Source of the DNA: Fragosphaeria purpurea
Lineage: Eukaryota; Ascomycota; Sordariomycetes; Ophiostomatales; Ophiostomataceae
Assembly: GCA_002778095.1 (NCBI GenBank)
Contig: PCDL01000012.1
Span: forward strand, 868,001 to 932,000
Direction of reading: 5' to 3'
Length of the DNA: 64,000 nucleotides
Below, piece after piece: positions 1 through 14,265 of the stretch. The notes under the pieces were generated by a model that was given only the letters and a program-made list of their open reading frames with translations, was not told where the DNA came from and did not search any database. Position numbers and translations under genes: made by a program. Positions within the stretch are counted from its first letter, which is position 1. Each line of letters begins with the position of its first letter.

Positions 1-400
1 TAGTACTTCGAAGCGCGGTGGCCATCACGGACTCTTGAGGTACCCATACTCGCGATATACAGCGTACGAGTACCACGAAAACGAAAACGACGGCAGTGGC
101 CCCGACGATTCTGCGGCCAGTGTTTTGCACCAAAAAATAGCTCCGAGGTTAGCCAGGACTTCGAACTCACTACATAAGGCCTGAGAAGTGTTTTCCGGGG
201 TCTTGCCAGCCGTTTTCGCGTCTGCTCGTGCTCGCGGCGTTACGTGCCGGGACATCGTCGACGACAGCCGGAGCAACATGGGCAACCATATCGACTCGGC
301 ACTGCACGCACCTCACGTGCAACGCATGGACACGACGTATGTGCGACTACAGATCCTCGTACAGCAGCCGACCTTGCCTCGCGGCACCTGCCAACTGTAT

Positions 401-426
401 CCCATCTTATCCCATCTTATCCCATC
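401..426. repeat. 10-bp tandem repeat, about 2.6 copies
   Basis: The unit CCCATCTTAT is repeated head to tail, followed by a partial third copy. Just downstream, about 448-480, a second short duplication repeats the block CTCTGCGTCGTAG twice. Neither lies in a recognised gene; they look like simple slippage products. Confidence 0.8.
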
Positions 427-3400
427 GTTTTGCCTGCTCAATCGCACCTCTGCGTCGTAGCTCTCTGCGTCGTAGCTCTTCGCGTAGCCTCAGAGGAACC
501 TTGCCATCCCGCTGTCCCCTTCTTTTCTTTTTTTGGCGTTGCACTCTACCTGAAAAACGACGCCGGCAGTTTGTGGGCGCGCAACTCTTAGGGCCCCTTG
601 TACGTTGTATTATGGCTTTGTACGTTGCGCACCATATGTCCTACAGTATGTACATACATATGCTTACATGTTCGTACCGTTGCGCTCGACCGTTGCGTCG
701 ACCGTTGCCAGAATGCAACGCGAGGGTAGGATGGCAGAAAAGGCACGATGACCGGCATCGCGCGGTGGCGTCGCGACGCGTCGCGTACTTTTGTGGGGGA
801 TAGCTCTTGTACATACTAGGTACGAGTATGTAAGCCTTCTGAACTGATAGTCGTAGAAGGCAGGAACGAAACGCATGCCACGAAAGGGGAGCATGCACCA
901 TGAACGGAAAGCTCCATCCAAAGAAAGGTTGGGGCGATCGCTCCTTCCGTTCAACAGCATCGACGTACGACCGCACATCGCAACCTCTTCTCGCGCCAAA
1001 AAGAAGAAAAGAAAAAGAAAAAAGAAAAAAAACAATCAGCTTGTTCGCATCGAAAAACACCAAACCGCGTTGCATTCCCAGTTGCAAGGGACCCAAGCGA
1101 CTTATTTATGGCCATTTTTTCCGGTCATCTCCGATCGCGTCGAGCGAACGGCAGCAAATCATCGCGGTCAATGCATCGACAAAGTTCCATTTCTCGTCGC
1201 CGTTCACTTTAGCAACAGAAGCAAAACAACCTACGTATGTCGGTATTCTGTGTACAGACGACGTGGCTAGCGGTGTCTTATTATCCTCCTGAGGACCTGT
1301 ATTTTGCCCGGTTTTGTTTTTCTTTTTTTCTTTTTAAAATTTCACATTCTCAAAAAAGGCGTTCGCTCCACTTTCTTTTTCTCCCTTTATCTCCATTGTC
1401 ATTTCTTCAACGGTTTTCGGGGGCCTTTTCCCTGTCTCCACCCTCCTGCCGCTGGAGAAAAAAAGGAAAGGGGGTGTGAAAGGGCAAAAAAAAGAAACAA
1501 GCAAAGAGAAAAGAAAAGGAAACACAAAAAAAACTTCCTTGCGCCACAAAAAGGTCTCCGCCAATCACTGCCTACAGCCACCCAAGTCGTCTGCAGTGAT
1601 CGCCAACTTCCCTTCCCTTGCCCACACACCCTGGCAGTTCGTACAAAAGTATCTCGTACTTTCGTACAACTACGACGTACTAAGTACTGTCGTAACCGAG
1701 GGCGGCAGAGGCAGTTGTTCACACGTTCAAAAATACGACCTCACTAGCACCGCAAACCTTCCCCTAGTGCGCGGGACGCCGTTTTTTTTCCTCCCCTTGT
1801 CACCTTGCTGCCAACAGAACGAGATAAATGCAAAAAGGGGGTATGCAGGTTGGTCCTTTTACTTTTGATGAATCTTGCTACTGCGAAATGTTGTTCAAAT
1901 ATGGAGAATAAAAGGACTGGAATATTATTTGCAACACCCACATGAGCAATGTTCGGTCCAGACAAACCCACTAAACAGTCCCAGAACAGACAAGAACGAG
2001 AGGAGAACGAGCACGAGCACGAGCATGTGCGTGATGCTTTGCTGGCCGCCCGGCGGCCTTTGTTTCTTCTCTTCCCCTTCTTCGCCTTATCTTTTTTGTC
2101 TTATCGGTTGTCTGTCTGACTCCTTGCCTCGGACCACCACCCGGCGGAGCAGGTTTCTCACAACATCGGAAAGGCAGAGACAAAAAAAGCAAGTTGGCTG
2201 CCCGCGGCTTCGTTATCAACGACGGATGGTGTACTTCGTAATACGCCGTATGCACAGGCTGTTGATCCAGAAACGAACGCGCAGAGAATCGATGATTCCG
2301 GTTTTTGCTAGACACAGGTGAACCACGGCAATAAGACCGGTCGACGCAATGTACAACGGGCACGTACTCGCACGGAAGATATGTACGAAGTACGAAAACA
2401 GCGCGCTTTTGCCTCCCATGGTTGTCTCAAAACTGGGTTGATGGAGGGCTATATGTGCAGAGTATTATACCCAGAACAGCTGCACAACCCCTGTTATCTT
2501 CTCGCCATCCTCTTTCCCCCTTTATTCACTTCGCGTCCTGCATTGCTCGGCCTCACTCCCTTTGCTCAATGTTTTCTTGTTTAAAACCTAGCTCAAACTC
2601 GGCGGCATGCAGCTAGCAGAGAGCATATTCCCCCGGCGCTTGCACTATGAAGTACTTGAGTATGTTCAGAGTACTTCATTATACAGAGTGTGGATTAGCA
2701 GCCGTACTTAGTACGAGGGCAGAACAGCAACTAAGAAATACGTGCAAAGCCGGTGGAAGTTTACGTTTCGAGTTTCCATAGCAGTTACGCCCGGCGGCAG
2801 GAGGTCTTCGAGCTAGACTCCTGACCTTTTTTGCTTGCTTACCGCCTAAAAGAAAGAGAAAAGAAGACTGGCTTTCTCGTCTATGCCCGTGCCAATCCCC
2901 ACGGAAAACTAGTCTGGCCCAGGACCTTTTGAGACAACACCAAAATGGGCGGAACAAGAAGTCAAAAAGAGAGAAAAGGCATCTCGGACCAGCAAAACTG
3001 GAACGAATCGAACAAGCCAGATGATCTGGGGGATGGAACGGGACCAAGGTTGGGTTGCGGGAATCATAAAATACAAAAAAAAGAGCCATGGAGGCAAACG
3101 AGAAAGAACCCCCCCTCCATCTCTTCAGCGTGACAATGGACGGCGCCATCCCGAGCTGCCGTGGCGAAGAAACCAAGATGCGAGCATCCAACGACCTGCA
3201 GTAGTTGGAGGTCGAAGTCAGCCACCAGGCGCAACACCTTGCTGAGGTAGGGCCTGCAAAGGAACATAAAAAACGGAGCCAAAGGGTGGCCGAACAAACA
3301 AAAGAACAAACGTCAAGGACATGCCGCTCTCCGCCTCCCCTTCCCCCTTTCACTGGTGTGCATTTCTATCTTGCAGTGCCGGCTACAGGCCCGCAAGTGC

Positions 3401-6400
3401 GACCTTTTCTTGTGGAAGAGCTACTCTATACTTACGACAGAACAACAACCCCAGAGCATGCTCGGCGCTCTTTGCTTCGGTTACAGTCCCCTAGTCGTAT
3501 GTAACCTCCAGACTGTACGTGCCTCCGTGCACTGCAGGACGCCATGCTACTGTACTTTTAGTTGTACAAGTTCTGGTGAGGGGGGCCTATGCAAAAGAAG
3601 CATGGCGTGAAAGGTGCATTATCTTGATTGCACTAAGATTAGCAAAACGAACGGCCAGAGCAGGAAGGACAAGTTCCACAGAATGCAAAAACCACGTTCG
3701 ACGTGCTCGTGCAACGACTACAACAAACATTCATCGGATTTCCCGGCGAGCACATCACAACGCTGGTCCAACGCATCTTGCATCTTCCGATATCCACGCC
3801 GCAATACAGGTATTTGCGCGACACTTGTTGACTCACTCGTGTCTCACCAACCTGTTTGGGCCCCTCTTCTTGGGAGAACAAAAGGGCAGGGGAAAAAAAC
3901 GAAAAGAACAGGGGTCATCAACGGGGAATTTTGCGCCAAGCTTTATCCGATACGACGACGTTGAGCGTTGCTTCGCCTGGCTTGCGGAGTAGTGACGAGG
4001 TCGAGTACAACGTACGTACGGCCGAAACAATCACGAAGAACGCGTTGACGAAGCCCAGAAAGGCGGCCTGTAGGTTACGCCTGACGGAGAACAAAGACCA
4101 CCACGCAACCCTCAGTGTATGCATGCGGGCTGCTCCGTACTATACGTCTGTCTTTTCTTTTGCACTCCGCATAGTGGGCGGAGAACAGGTCCGGAGGTGC
4201 ATGCCGCCCACCGTGTATCCTAACCGGTCGGCCCGGCTCTTGCACGGGAGACGGAAGTGGAGACAGGCCAACAACCGCGAGAGTTGAAAAGGGGGGGAGG
4301 GAAGGTAGTCGTAGGGAAAAGAAAACGTAACCCCATTAGCCAGGCGGCGGCGGCAGCGGTGATGGTGATCACTCGAAGGAGGGTGGGTGGAGAGGAAGCA
4401 GGGGGGGAGAAACAAAAAACGCCACCATAAAATCGAAACAAAAAAAAAAAAATTGAAGCGATTCGATGATCAGGGAATGCAAAAAATGGGACAGCCGCTC
4501 CGCATCTCCATACATTGCCATACAAAGCAAGCCTATTCTCGTTCTTTGTTTCTTCGGGCTGCGAAGGAGCAAAACCTCAAGAAGGAGTATTACTCTGTCT
4601 CTCCCTACTGTACTCCGAAATCTGTACTCCGTACGAGTACGTCGTGCGAAGCATTCAGGCTACAGCAGACCCCCCTTCCCATTTCCCCCTCCTCCTTTTT
4701 CCATTCTCCTAGGGTACATCGTCCCGGCTCTGCCCATCCGCAGGCGCCAAGGCTAGGCCTCACCTATGTTATCTTTAGTTTTTTTTTTTTCTCCGGTTGC
4801 AACGCCAGATAGCAAGCCTCGTCCGTGCTGTGCGTGCAGCTGAATGGGGTAATGCGTCGTAGGGTAGCAGCAGACAGTGAAATCGCACCATATACGACTA
4901 CGGAGTACCTCGTACGAAGTACATAACCCCAGGTCGTCTGTTTTCTGTTTACTCAAACGATGCTTCGTGTTTCGTGACAAACATGTTGTTTGTGTTTTTT
5001 TTTATTTCCATTTTAAATGTAAGGGGGTAAACATGCAGCACGCAGAGTACTAAGAGAAATTTGACGGACGTCGGTGCCTGTTGATAAAACGTACAGGAAA
5101 CAGCATGACACCACCGAACAAGTAAAGCTGGTGCATGGAGCAGACGGCCGCACCGCAACGGACCATGAGACCACAGGACACAGCGCATCTCGTTCGACAA
5201 CAGGCGAGGCTCTTGTGTTTCTCTTTACCCAGCGAAGTTGTCTAGTTCAGGCACGACAGTATACGTACGTTGGCTGTTGATACCGAGTGAGTGGAGCTGC
5301 AGCCACCTGCGCCGTAATATATGGCCGATGACACAAAACGTCTATTTGTGGCGCATTCGGCTACGCCTTGTATAAATGAAGCCGAAACAGCTTCCCAAAA
5401 GGAGAAGAGAAAGAGAGCAAAATAATACATTTGTTTATTTTTAGCAAGTATTCTGGTTTTGGCTTTCTTTTTTTGACCTTTGTTTTGCTTTATTGGTGCA
5501 CAATATGTTTGCCAGAAAAAAATACACATCGAGACGGTATAGACGACCACAAACTTCTGTTTCATCGCCACCGCCTAATCGCAACATACGACATGCACGT
5601 AAGAGTCTTTAGCCCTGTAAGAGAAAAAAATAGCATTCTAGACGAAATTGCAGGCCCGAAGGGGAAGAGCAACTGATTTCGCTGAGTCCGACTCCATTGG
5701 GTATCCTCGTTTTTTTGTTCTGGCGACGGCAAAATCTCGTCCTCCGTATCCCAGTATCTACAAAGAATAGGAGACTTTCCCGCGGACTTACGTTACGTAC
5801 ATGACAAAACAAAACTAGATGCTTATTTTATTCACGATCCTTTGCTTGTTGTAGTGTAAAGGCTGTCGTTTTTGCTCCCCTCTGATACGTTGACATAACG
5901 TAGCTGAGAACACAGCACATGAACCCTCCCGCGAAACAACTGAACAAAACGCCAGCGATGCTTCTGGTATCTATACTTAGAGGTCGTTCTTCATAGTTCA
6001 GAGGTAGCTCTTATCAGACCACATGCAACGTAAAAGTATACATGAATTAACTGGCCTACTTCGTACACCAAGGGGTCCTGGCCAGCTTCCTGCTGCAAAA
6101 CACTCGAAGAGAATAGAATAAGGCGACGGAGGCACAGCTTTGCGGTGGGACTTCCCATCAGTCCTCCCAGGGAACAGTGTGCCAGCACCGCCTCATCCAC
6201 GAGTTGCAATGTTCTCCGAGCTTCCCTCTTGCAGAAGGTGTCAGGTGCGGTGTCTGTACCTCCTCCGTGCCATAGAACGCAGCAATACCGCCAGCGGAAG
6301 ACTGATACCGTACTTGAAGCGTCAACGTCGAACCGAGTTCAGACGGAGCAAAGAACGGGGAAACGGACGTAAGGATACTGCAGGCTCGACGGGGACATAT

Positions 6401-9400
6401 CCGAGGTAAGACGGCGGCAGTTCCCCAAGTGTCACGGTTCTCCTAGCACTGGAGAGGAACCCTCCTTACGGGAAATCGCACCCAGTTTGTTTCCATAGTT
6501 ACGTAGCTTCTGGACGTCGCTTTTGTGACTTCCAAGAGTTTCTGCCGCGGTAACTCGTTCGTCATGGTACCAGTAACGTCACCACATGGCTCCACGAAAA
6601 GACATGCCAGAGTACGGCGAGCGATTTTTACTTTTTTATGAAAGGCGGCGCAGTTTGTGTTTTTCGTCTTCGTTGTTAGTTTGTCTAGGTTGCGTTTTGA
6701 ACTGAAACAACAGAAAAACCTCATCGTATGAAAACCCACACGGAGCCTACTCTGGAATGCTGCTGACCTTCTCTCCACCGACCGACCCCCTTGCTTGATC
6801 TAACCGCGATCACGAGATTGGCACGCACATCCAAGACAAGCCCGTTTTTTTTTTGGCAAGACATTGCCAGACACCGGCTCTCTTTCTTTTTATAGCACCA
6901 TGTCCATTCCACAGCAAACGTGTCAAGTCGTAGCGTCTGGCCTTTGAAACACAGCCGACCACAAAAGGGTTTGAAGAAAGAATGAACGAATAAAAAAAAT
7001 CACGAAGCACGGCAACCACGCCATCGTTGCACTGCTTTGATCATGAACCATGTAATGGAAATAAATACCATTATGAGGTTGGAAGTGTGGTCTTTTACAT
7101 ATCAACAGTTGTTTTTTATACGGCGAATGTTCCGTTGCTTGTGCGAGGCAGACACAAACAGTCTCGTCTCACTGGGAGACGTCACATGCCTATGCCCTGC
7201 ATCGACTCGCCGTCTTCTTTCCGCCTCTCTCTTTGGTAATTCCAGCATTTTATAGAACGGCTAGGATTCTGTTGCGTAAGACAGTGAAGGAGACGTACTG
7301 TGTATGCTGTTTCCTGCCGAGGTGGTATCTCATCTGCGACCCGTGAAGAGGCAACGAGGGTGTATGTCGTCGTACACAATTTATTACAGTGAAATTCCAA
7401 CATGCCTAGACGTCTCGCTACCGCCTGCCAAAGTCCTCCCGCCCCTTTGTGTTATGTTGACCGGAGCATGTATGGGGTAATGGAGGTTGGCGGAGAGCGG
7501 TGTTGGTTCTTTCCCGGGCATGGTCCAGAAAACCCGCCACGGACTCGAAGCATACCGGGTACGACAGATCCAGTAAAAATACCGGTCAAACCCAGGAACA
7601 CAAAGAATATGCAGGCATTTTTTCTTCTTTAGATTCCAAACATCGGCCGTCTCGGCCGCTATGGAAAACAAGAACGAGATTAAAGGATGCGAGGTCTACC
7701 AAAAAAAAAAGAGAGAGAAAGAAAAGGAAAGAAAAGAAGGACGGAGTCGCAAATGCAAAACACTGCCTCCCAAAATACCCAGCAATCCCTAGCAACACCG
7801 CCGTAATACTCCCGTATAAGCCACCCTGGATCGAGGGAGGTCCTGGGTCTTATCGGTGCCGTGCTATAGTCCCGCAAAGAAGGATGTTGGTTCACGAAAT
7901 CAACAGAGTATGTATACGTAGGTGTACGACCATTCAGCAATTTTATGCTGCAAAATGCATCCGCCGTATGGGCAGTAAGTATAGGAGGTTATGTGTGGAA
8001 AATGATCGTTTCTAGCACATGCCCACGGCGTTCCGTTGATGCATCCAGAACCTTCCCACCGCAATAGACCGTATTATATGAAAATAAACCTACTCTGTAT
8101 TACAGAACGTACAGAGTACGAGCAAGACCTGTAAATACCGAGCACCACGCATAAAAACAAGACACAGAACAGACCAGCCCACACACGTGCTGTCCTCGTC
8201 TTGGCCGTGCTGGGCCGTCTCATGGTCATGCTGCCTGCCTCTGGTTTTGCCCGCTCTCTTGCCTGCGTTTCGATCCTACGGGATCATCCATCCTCAAACT
8301 TTCTATTTTGTCTCGACAAACTGTTGTTGCGAGTGTTGTCTGTCTGTAGTCGGTCCCCCTCGGCTTGGCGCAAAATCACTTTCGCTTTCTCTTCCTGATT
8401 TTGTTTTCCTGCGAAGTACACAAGCCTTTTTTTTCTTTTTTTTTAAAACGTGTGAGCCCAGCTTTCAATGAACCTAGTGAATGCAATGTACTTTCTGATA
8501 TATGTCACACAGCCTTACTGAATCTTATGCCCTTAAGGAGCTTGGTAAGAATTGCCTTGTTTGTTGGCAGTCCACTCGATCGTCGTATACTTCGTATGCA
8601 TCCTCGGGCTTCTTTTTCAGAAAATCCCTCCAAGCCTTGAATAAGAGCTTCTTGCAAAAGAAACACTCCCCGGCCGTATTGCATACGTCTTTGACTTCAA
8701 CACCGTGGTTTAAGAAAGACACTCGTTTACCTCCTCTCTGCGTTTGATTTTTTCTTTTCTGGTATATCTCGGAATGATATTCTGTGTGTATGGAACATTA
8801 CTCCGTACAAAAAGAGTCTACCTATAACCACAGAGAGCAATTACAAAACAGGGTGATAGTACTTCAGTCTCATTACTTCCTCCGTCTCGCATCGAGGTAC
8901 ATCGAGGTAGTCCTTCTTGAGGCCCCCCGTGCCGGCAGAGAAAAAGCTCTGTATTACTGGACCCTTTGTGCCTTCTCACGTTTGTTTGTAGCTCCTACAT
9001 GCACACTCCGTTTCTCCTCTTCCGTACAAGATACATATACTTACGGAGCAGGCGGAACCACGCTTGTATTGATTGGACGGTCATAGGGTAGTATTACGGG
9101 GTGCTTTGAAGGGGGGGTGTGGCAAAAGAAAACAGAAGAGAGGGGGAAGGTTTCTTGTTTTTTGTTTTTGTTTTCTTCTCCTCTCCTTTGTACTTTTTCT
9201 CTTCCTTTTTTTTTCTCTCCCCTCTGCGAGGATTTCTTCCTATTCGCTTCTACAACTCACCCGCTTTTTTGCCTTGAGTTCACACCACCACCCCCCTTCC
9301 CTCCCGTTTTGTTTCTGTCTCTCGCCCCCGTTTTGTCGCGCAAGTATGAGTAACAAAGCCTGGAAGGGCCGATTCGAAGCGTGTCGGTACCGCTCTTTTT

Positions 9401-12400
9401 GTCGTGTCGTTTCTCTTTCTTCGCCTTCTTGCTCGCCAAAACCGCTGCTACTAAGAGAGGCCCTGCTTGTTCCTCTCCCTACCCCCCTTTTACCACCACT
9501 CCCTGTCTTATTTCCATTTTGGTTCGAGGTATGTATGACCTCAGAGTACGTATCCTTTCCCTATCCTTTCCCGTACACACTCCGCAAGTATGTTGCTGCC
9601 AGCCTCACAACGAAATGCCTCTCGCGAGTGCAGGCGAGGTGTGACTGCGTCTAAACCTCGCGTACTGCTCCTGTACTCCGGTACTTTCTGCATGGCGTAT
9701 GTAGGATGCCAACGTCGCTGATGTTGTGTGATGGAGCAACTACAAGTCTCACTCGTAGTGCGAACTGGAACAAAAGAAAGTTAGAAACGCAAGGAAGAAG
9801 AAAACTTTCTTGTTTTCGCCCTATCACGTCACAAAATTTTGTGATAGCTGCAGCTATTGGTCGAACCGAGAGAAAAAACCGTTGCAAACCAAACTTTGTC
9901 CGTCTCTCCGTTGTTTGTGGCTTACGCACCTACCATGCTTTCTGACAAAATAGAAAATCCCCTGCAGTTGTTGGTTAGACGGACAGCACAGGCCAAAAGA
10001 AAAATACAAAATCAAACCATTTATAGGGGATGATGCACCGCCCACCCAAAAATGTTTACCTTTTACCCCTTTGTTGCTGTCACGCTCCCTTGTCCCAACA
10101 GTCGTTTTTATAGCTGCACAACCTACGGCATACTTCACCAATGCACGTATCGAGAGTACACACACACGGCGCTACCACTCTGCAGATACCAAACAACAGA
10201 GCTCTGCCGGTCCCTAGAGGATCGTGGCTGTTTTAATCTATGCTGTCTACCGGATATCTTCCGGCTCCCAGGTATGTTGGCCTGTTGTCTTTGCGCTTTC
10301 TTTGCACAACTGAATTACGTGAACACCCACGTAGGCCCACGGCTTATACATACTCACTATTCTAAATTAAAAAATAAAATTTGATTGCTTTGCGAACCGA
10401 GGCCATGGATAGGACACAATTCAATGATACGGCCCCATATTGTCAGACGATTTTTTTTGTGATTAATGTCCGAGAGATCTCGGCCAGCCAGGTAATTTGG
10501 TATCGATCGACAATCTCCACGGTCAACCAGAAAAGCCGCGCTCTTTTGATACTTCGTATTTCGTAGAGCGTTTTGTCTAATTTTATTTCTACAAGCGAAA
10601 AGCATTAAGGCGCTCTATCGATGCCGGCGCCCTCCGTATTAAGAATAATTACGGGCGCAGGAAGTGAGAGACGGAGTCAAAAAAGGGAGCTCATTTCCCT
10701 AGGGAGCCGGACCCAACCAGAACTCGCACTTGAAAAAAGGAGATGGATAATCTTTCTTCTTTTTTTTTAGTCTTGCATCGGAGATCACTGAACCAGGAAA
10801 TAAAACGAGTGGGCGCCTTAATTAACGAACCCCCCAGCGCAATATCAAGCCGTGATATAGTCCTAAGGACTTGAATCAGCAGGGCCTTCCATCGGCTTTC
10901 ATCCCGTATCCGGCACCGCGTAGGGAGAACCAGAAATAAGAGCGAGTTGAGCAATTGGCTGGTACTTGTGTGGAGTAATACGCACGTACATCTTTGACGA
11001 TGTTGCAAAAAAATTAAATAAATAAAAATGTACCGCTTCGGACGAAATGTCGTTAGGCAATGTGATTTTATTACCCTGCGTGCCTGCGGTATCTTGTGTA
11101 GAATATTATCGGTTTGTCTGCCTGAGCTCGTCTTGTGGCATTCCGTCAAAGACGTACTTATCCCATCCGGCCACAAAAAGCGCCTCTTATTCTTCGACAC
11201 CCACCTATCCCTCAAAGAACATTCTCTCTTTATATTAGCATGAAGCCGAGTCACAGATAGGGTACTGAATTAAGCCGGAACACTCCTCGTTCGATGTTGT
11301 CTATTGTAGAACCGTTTCTCTGTAGTCATTCCTGCTCCCTATGGTATGAATCTGGTACAGTCGCTGGCAGATCCGCAGACGGCGAGACTATCTAAGCCTT
11401 AGAAAATGGACCTACGAGACGGGGTCGTACGCCCGCAGGACGGTGCATCATCAGGACGAGAAGACAAAGCGGCCTGTAGTTGTATAACCCAAGCAACTAC
11501 GACGTATGTAGAGGAAAGACCTCCGACGAGGACTGAGGACGTGATGTCACGTTCTCCTTACCAGGTAGATAATCTAACGTACGAAGTACTCTGGTACAGG
11601 GTACGCCCGCTTGCTTTGTACTTTGAATTTCGCTTGAACCTCGTGCGCCGTATGTTTCGTTTGTAGTTTCCCCCCTTCTCCTGAGGGCCAACTGCAACAT
11701 CGGCTCGAACTGTGTGCCCCAAAAATGGAGAATCAGGGCAAAAAAGGATGGAAAACCAAGGAAAAAAAGGAACCAATATGCCAAGACAAAAAAAAGCACC
11801 ATCCCCCGTTGTCCTCTTGTGTGGTGGCGAACGCCCCTTACCTCCATTCCCTGTTTCTTCGCCTCTGTGATACGGAAAGAGAACGAAGTGCTTTACATTC
11901 TCAAGGAGGTTGCAAAGAACGGAACATTCTCTTCCCTCATGTTTTCCTTTCTTTTGCGGTGACAAATGTTTCTCTTGGATGCTGATATCTACCACTAACT
12001 GGGCGTAAGCTACAACCAGATTCTGGGGATGACAAGTATTTACCCTGGAAGCTTCTTTGTCACTCATTTCTTCCCCATCCCTAAAGTGTTTTTGCCAAAA
12101 CTCAGCTTTCCTCATTGCAGTGCACGCCAGTTCCAGCCATTACGGCAATTGATCAACGTAGCCTCCTTTTGGTAAATAGAAGTAGTTCTGATAAGCCTTG
12201 TATAAAACATGTGACAACCGTCGTGCGCCTTTCCTCTTGCGTCGGCATCGAGCATCCTATTTTCTTCGACGGAGAGAAGGATGGGATGTGCTTTGTGGTC
12301 GACACGGTACAAAATTCGTTTCCTGGGGCTATCGCAGGAAACAAGTGCTCGGGCGAGAACGTCCCGTCCCCTAACGGATGGCTCACGACGCCGCCGTCGA

Positions 12401-13175
12401 AAGGAAGAATCAGGTGCGACCATTTGCGTTCTGGTGTGGATCTGTTTCGACGACGTGGCCTTCGATCGCGTCGAAACGGTGACAAAAGGTTGTCCCGAGA
12501 GCAGGAAGCCTACAACGCTCAACCACCGTATCGTTCTCAAGCGGACACGGCATGCAGCTTGACTGTTTAGCCATCCAAACGCTCAGCGGTGAATGGGACA
12601 GACGTGTCTGGTCTGAATACATACCTTTATGCATTGTTGGTATCGTCCGTGAGGGTCTGTTTTGGAAGATTGTTCGTGCCGTCTTTGTTACACACCATGA
12701 AAGCCATCTCTTTGGCAAACGGCGGTTACCGTTGCCCCCGTATGGGTAACAGACCACGTCCGACAGAGCCAATATGACGCTGTTGCAACACGTCTGCTCG
12801 TCTCTTTTCTTCGTCGGTAGACCCGTATCCTAGATCGAGTGGGTCATGCCTGTATCAATGTCGGCTTTCTTCTAGTTATAGTCACGACCGGCCGCCGAAC
12901 CTATAGCCGATGGTTCACGCCCTGTGGAATTAATCCTCTACGTTCAGCGGATGCAAGTTTTGAAAAAGGCTCCAGCCGGTGGCATGTGGAACGAGAAATG
13001 AACCTACCGAATCTCTGGTGTAGTCAGATAGGTCACGCTGAGGGAAGGCCCTTTGCCCCAGTTCGTCGTTGGCTGTCTTCCCGTCCTTGGAGGGCCCGCC
13101 TTCCATGGCCTCTCGTGCCATGGGGGGGCCGGGAGCCCGGCAGCTAGCGCGTCCCCGTAATCAAAGCGGTTTGGA

Positions 13176-13197
13176 AGGCCATCGGCGCCGATGGCCT
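13176..13197. repeat. 22-bp perfect palindrome
   Basis: The half-site AGGCCATCGGC is followed directly by its exact reverse complement with no spacer. It is GC-rich and sits in a locally GC-rich patch of about 13050-13300 inside otherwise mixed intergenic DNA. It could be a dimeric protein binding site or a cruciform-forming sequence. No gene start is adjacent. Confidence 0.85.
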
Positions 13198-14120
13198 CGG
13201 GTGGCGCATTTTAGGCCGCGGCTGTCGTGGCCGGCGCCTTTGTAGTTTTGGCCGACGGGTTGACGGCTTTACGTGCCCGCGGTGCCATTGTCCAAGAGAG
13301 TTGCGCGATAATACCGTCAGCGCAATTATGAGGTTGAGTCCATAGCAGCTCACTGCCATGGGCGTGACAAACGCATCGACGTGAGAGATGCATAGGATGA
13401 AGGGTAAACAAGCATGAAGTAGAAAGAAGAGGAGGGAAGAAGAGGAGGGAAGAAGAAGAAGGGATAGTGATACGAATCTAGACCAGAAAGTCAGGTAGAT
13501 ATAAAACGCACGTCAGTCAACGAAACGAGTTATCGAATGACGCATGTGTCATGATGACTGACTTGTTGAACAACCACAATCGCAAAAACAAAGAGAGAAC
13601 CGTGACATAGTAATATAAAGTTCCACCTTGTTATGTGCGTACCGTACGTGTTGCAAAAGGGGGAAACGGGTTTCTTCTTGATCCTTTCGACGGATCGAAA
13701 CCAACGAGATTCTGAACGGTGACACGAGGAGAACCTGAGAGGAAGCCGAATGAAATCAGAAGAATTGCTTTCACGAGACTGCACGGAAGCATAAAATTGA
13801 TTGTGTGAGATAAATCTCCACTGCTCTCTACGTAGCATGAACCGGGCGTAACAATGCCTTGCTTTTACGTTCATCGCCTTCTCTGTCTCTTCCGGTCTGT
13901 CCGTCACCGGATGGACAGTCTTGGCTGACTGTTTTTTGTTTGCCCTTTGGGTTGCTGTCGCCGTCGCTTTTCTTCGCCGTGGTCGTAATCGGCCTCGTAG
14001 CATCTTGAGACTCTTTTATTGAGGACGGCAGACTCGTTGTGTTTGCGGGTTGTAGAAGGAAGTGACGTGATGAACTAGGAGAGAAAAAAAACTTGAAATC
14101 AACCTGTAGTGGGTATATTG

Positions 14121-14186
14121 ACGTAAAAAAACATATATATGGTGGTATTCTTCACGTAAAAAAACATATATATGGTGGTATTCTTC
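14121..14186. repeat. Perfect 33-bp tandem duplication downstream of the RBR ligase gene
   Basis: Two exact head-to-tail copies, 14121-14153 and 14154-14186. Each contains a run of seven A, a CATATATATG core and a GGTGGTATTCTTC tail. The pair ends 79 bp beyond the stop codon of the minus-strand gene at 14266, so it probably lies in that gene's 3' UTR or terminator region. Confidence 0.9.
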
Positions 14187-14265
14187 CGGCGTTGCTCAAC
14201 CGCCCCCAAGCTGCTCCTGCTTTGGATTAGAAAATGCCCTCCCAAAAAAGCACACACCCGGCTGT

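Larger units (their letters stand above)
1..14265. other. Long gene-poor intergenic region
   Basis: No open frame here shows a recognisable domain, fungal codon bias or intron-linked continuation. The frames are short, mostly below 190 codons, overlap on both strands, and translate poly-purine or poly-pyrimidine DNA into Lys/Glu/Arg or Phe/Leu/Ser runs (for example around 960-1040, 1310-1560, 2040-2110 and 9117-9340). Base composition is not AT-skewed and CpA/TpG are present, so unlike the copia interior this stretch is not RIP-saturated. It contains short repeats, a 22-bp palindrome, a 33-bp tandem duplication and many copies of a dispersed 9-mer, listed separately. It may hold non-coding RNA or a decayed gene that I cannot see. 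Confidence 0.6.

Noticed and set aside
12115..12772. Overlapping frames of 120-150 codons on both strands, considered as a decayed gene
   Set aside because: No recognisable motif in either direction and no consistent splice extension.
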